64,000 nt of DNA from Calendula officinalis (Eukaryota > Streptophyta > Magnoliopsida > Asterales > Asteraceae), in contig OY970825.1 of assembly GCA_963853835.1 (NCBI GenBank), forward strand, positions 31,124,835 through 31,188,834, in the 5' to 3' direction. Of this stretch, positions 63,573-64,000 are shown one piece after another (position 1 is the first letter of the stretch; each line of letters starts with the position of its first letter). The notes below the pieces were generated by a model. It saw nothing but the letters and a program-made list of their open reading frames with translations, did no database searches and had not been told where the DNA came from. Both the position numbers and the translations under genes were made by a program.

Positions 63573-64000
63573 GTTTTTGTATCCCTGACTCGATGAAGAT
63601 TTTATGATAAGTAGTTGTGTGGTCGACGTGTTATTTTTTATGGAAAAATAGAAATGCTCGTGTATTTGGTAAGAGAATAGAAGGAATTTCTACAATTGTC
63701 AATAATATTCAGGTTAGAGCTTATGATTGGGTATCGAAAAGATCAAGCAAGAATGTTATTTCTTCTATTACTTGGAGCAAATGGTTGGATATCAATGGTC
63801 CAAGAATGTTATTTCTTCTATTACTTGGAGCAAATGGTTGGATATCAATGGTCCTTCCTGATGATGTTCTCTCTTGGTTATGCCTCAGTTTGAATTTTGT
63901 TTTGGGAGTGTTAGTTGTAGAATAATAATTTCATTGAACCTTTTTGGATTTGATGAAAGTAAGAAAAGTCATCTAGGCTTGAGGGGCTTTTCTATGATAC
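63573..64000 (+). pseudogene. LINE reverse-transcriptase tail, right fragment
   Basis: Continues the LINE cut by element G: YFLWKNRNARVFGK, ISTIVNNIQVRAYDWVSKRS and WSKWLD are typical of plant LINE ORF2 C-termini. A 53-bp segment is tandemly duplicated (units starting 63749 and 63802), shifting frame. The LINE 3' end may lie near 63960 or beyond the window. Confidence 0.75.

Overview
This is a plant nuclear window, very probably from a eudicot of the daisy family (Asteraceae) or a close asterid. It is AT-rich, with plant-type introns, LTR retrotransposons primed by initiator tRNA-Met, a Helitron, a tRNA-derived SINE, LINE tails and one host receptor-kinase gene. The family guess rests on remembered resemblance of the large third ORFs to Sirevirus proteins common in Asteraceae genomes. 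It is an inference.

Layout. Positions 1-48246 are a nest of retroelements. A minus-strand Sirevirus-type Ty1/copia element (D; pol 5547-9037, gag split between 9058-10605 and 22285-23038, 5' LTR split between about 23122-23447 and 34904-35094) is broken three times. Element C (plus strand, 3' part 1-5520) abuts it on the left. Element B (10606-22279, target duplication ATGAC) sits in its gag. Element A (23453-34903, target duplication CTAAG) sits in its LTR. To the right lie remnants of another minus-strand retroelement (E; 5' LTR 47763-48246 plus PBS). E is interrupted by a 3-kb Helitron (35443-38448) carrying intron-containing fragments of adenylate kinase and argininosuccinate synthase, and by a Ty3/gypsy chromovirus (F; 39250-47537, target duplication AATGC).

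Positions 48247-53939 hold the only convincing host gene: a two-exon leucine-rich-repeat receptor-like pseudokinase of the IMK2/IMK3 type (48846-51513, minus). It is followed by a LINE tail and a 121-bp SINE with a perfect 18-bp target duplication. Positions 53940-63572 are an old decayed copia element (G, target duplication GTTTT) inserted in a LINE. G contains a TIR element embedded in (TA)n and a solo LTR of the F family.

How the parts work together. The Sireviruses A, B and C each carry, or once carried, gag, pol and a large third ORF. Four patterns are not explained by a plain gag-pol reading. (1) In A, B and D a phase-0 splice donor after the MAFT motif of Gag and a phase-0 acceptor just before protease would fuse Gag to Pol; in A and D this removes the gag stop and corrects the frame. 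(2) All three third ORFs have a TATA box 104-135 bp upstream of the ATG, suggesting an internal promoter. (3) B's third ORF has an in-frame GT-AG intron filled with (TA)n. (4) Each family has its own short motif scattered through LTRs, spacers and coding sequence (CAGCTG in C, ACTCAGTATC/GATACTGAGT in B, ACTACTGRT in A, D and E), recalling binding-site arrays of element-encoded DNA-binding proteins. All are sequence-based hypotheses; no expression evidence was available.
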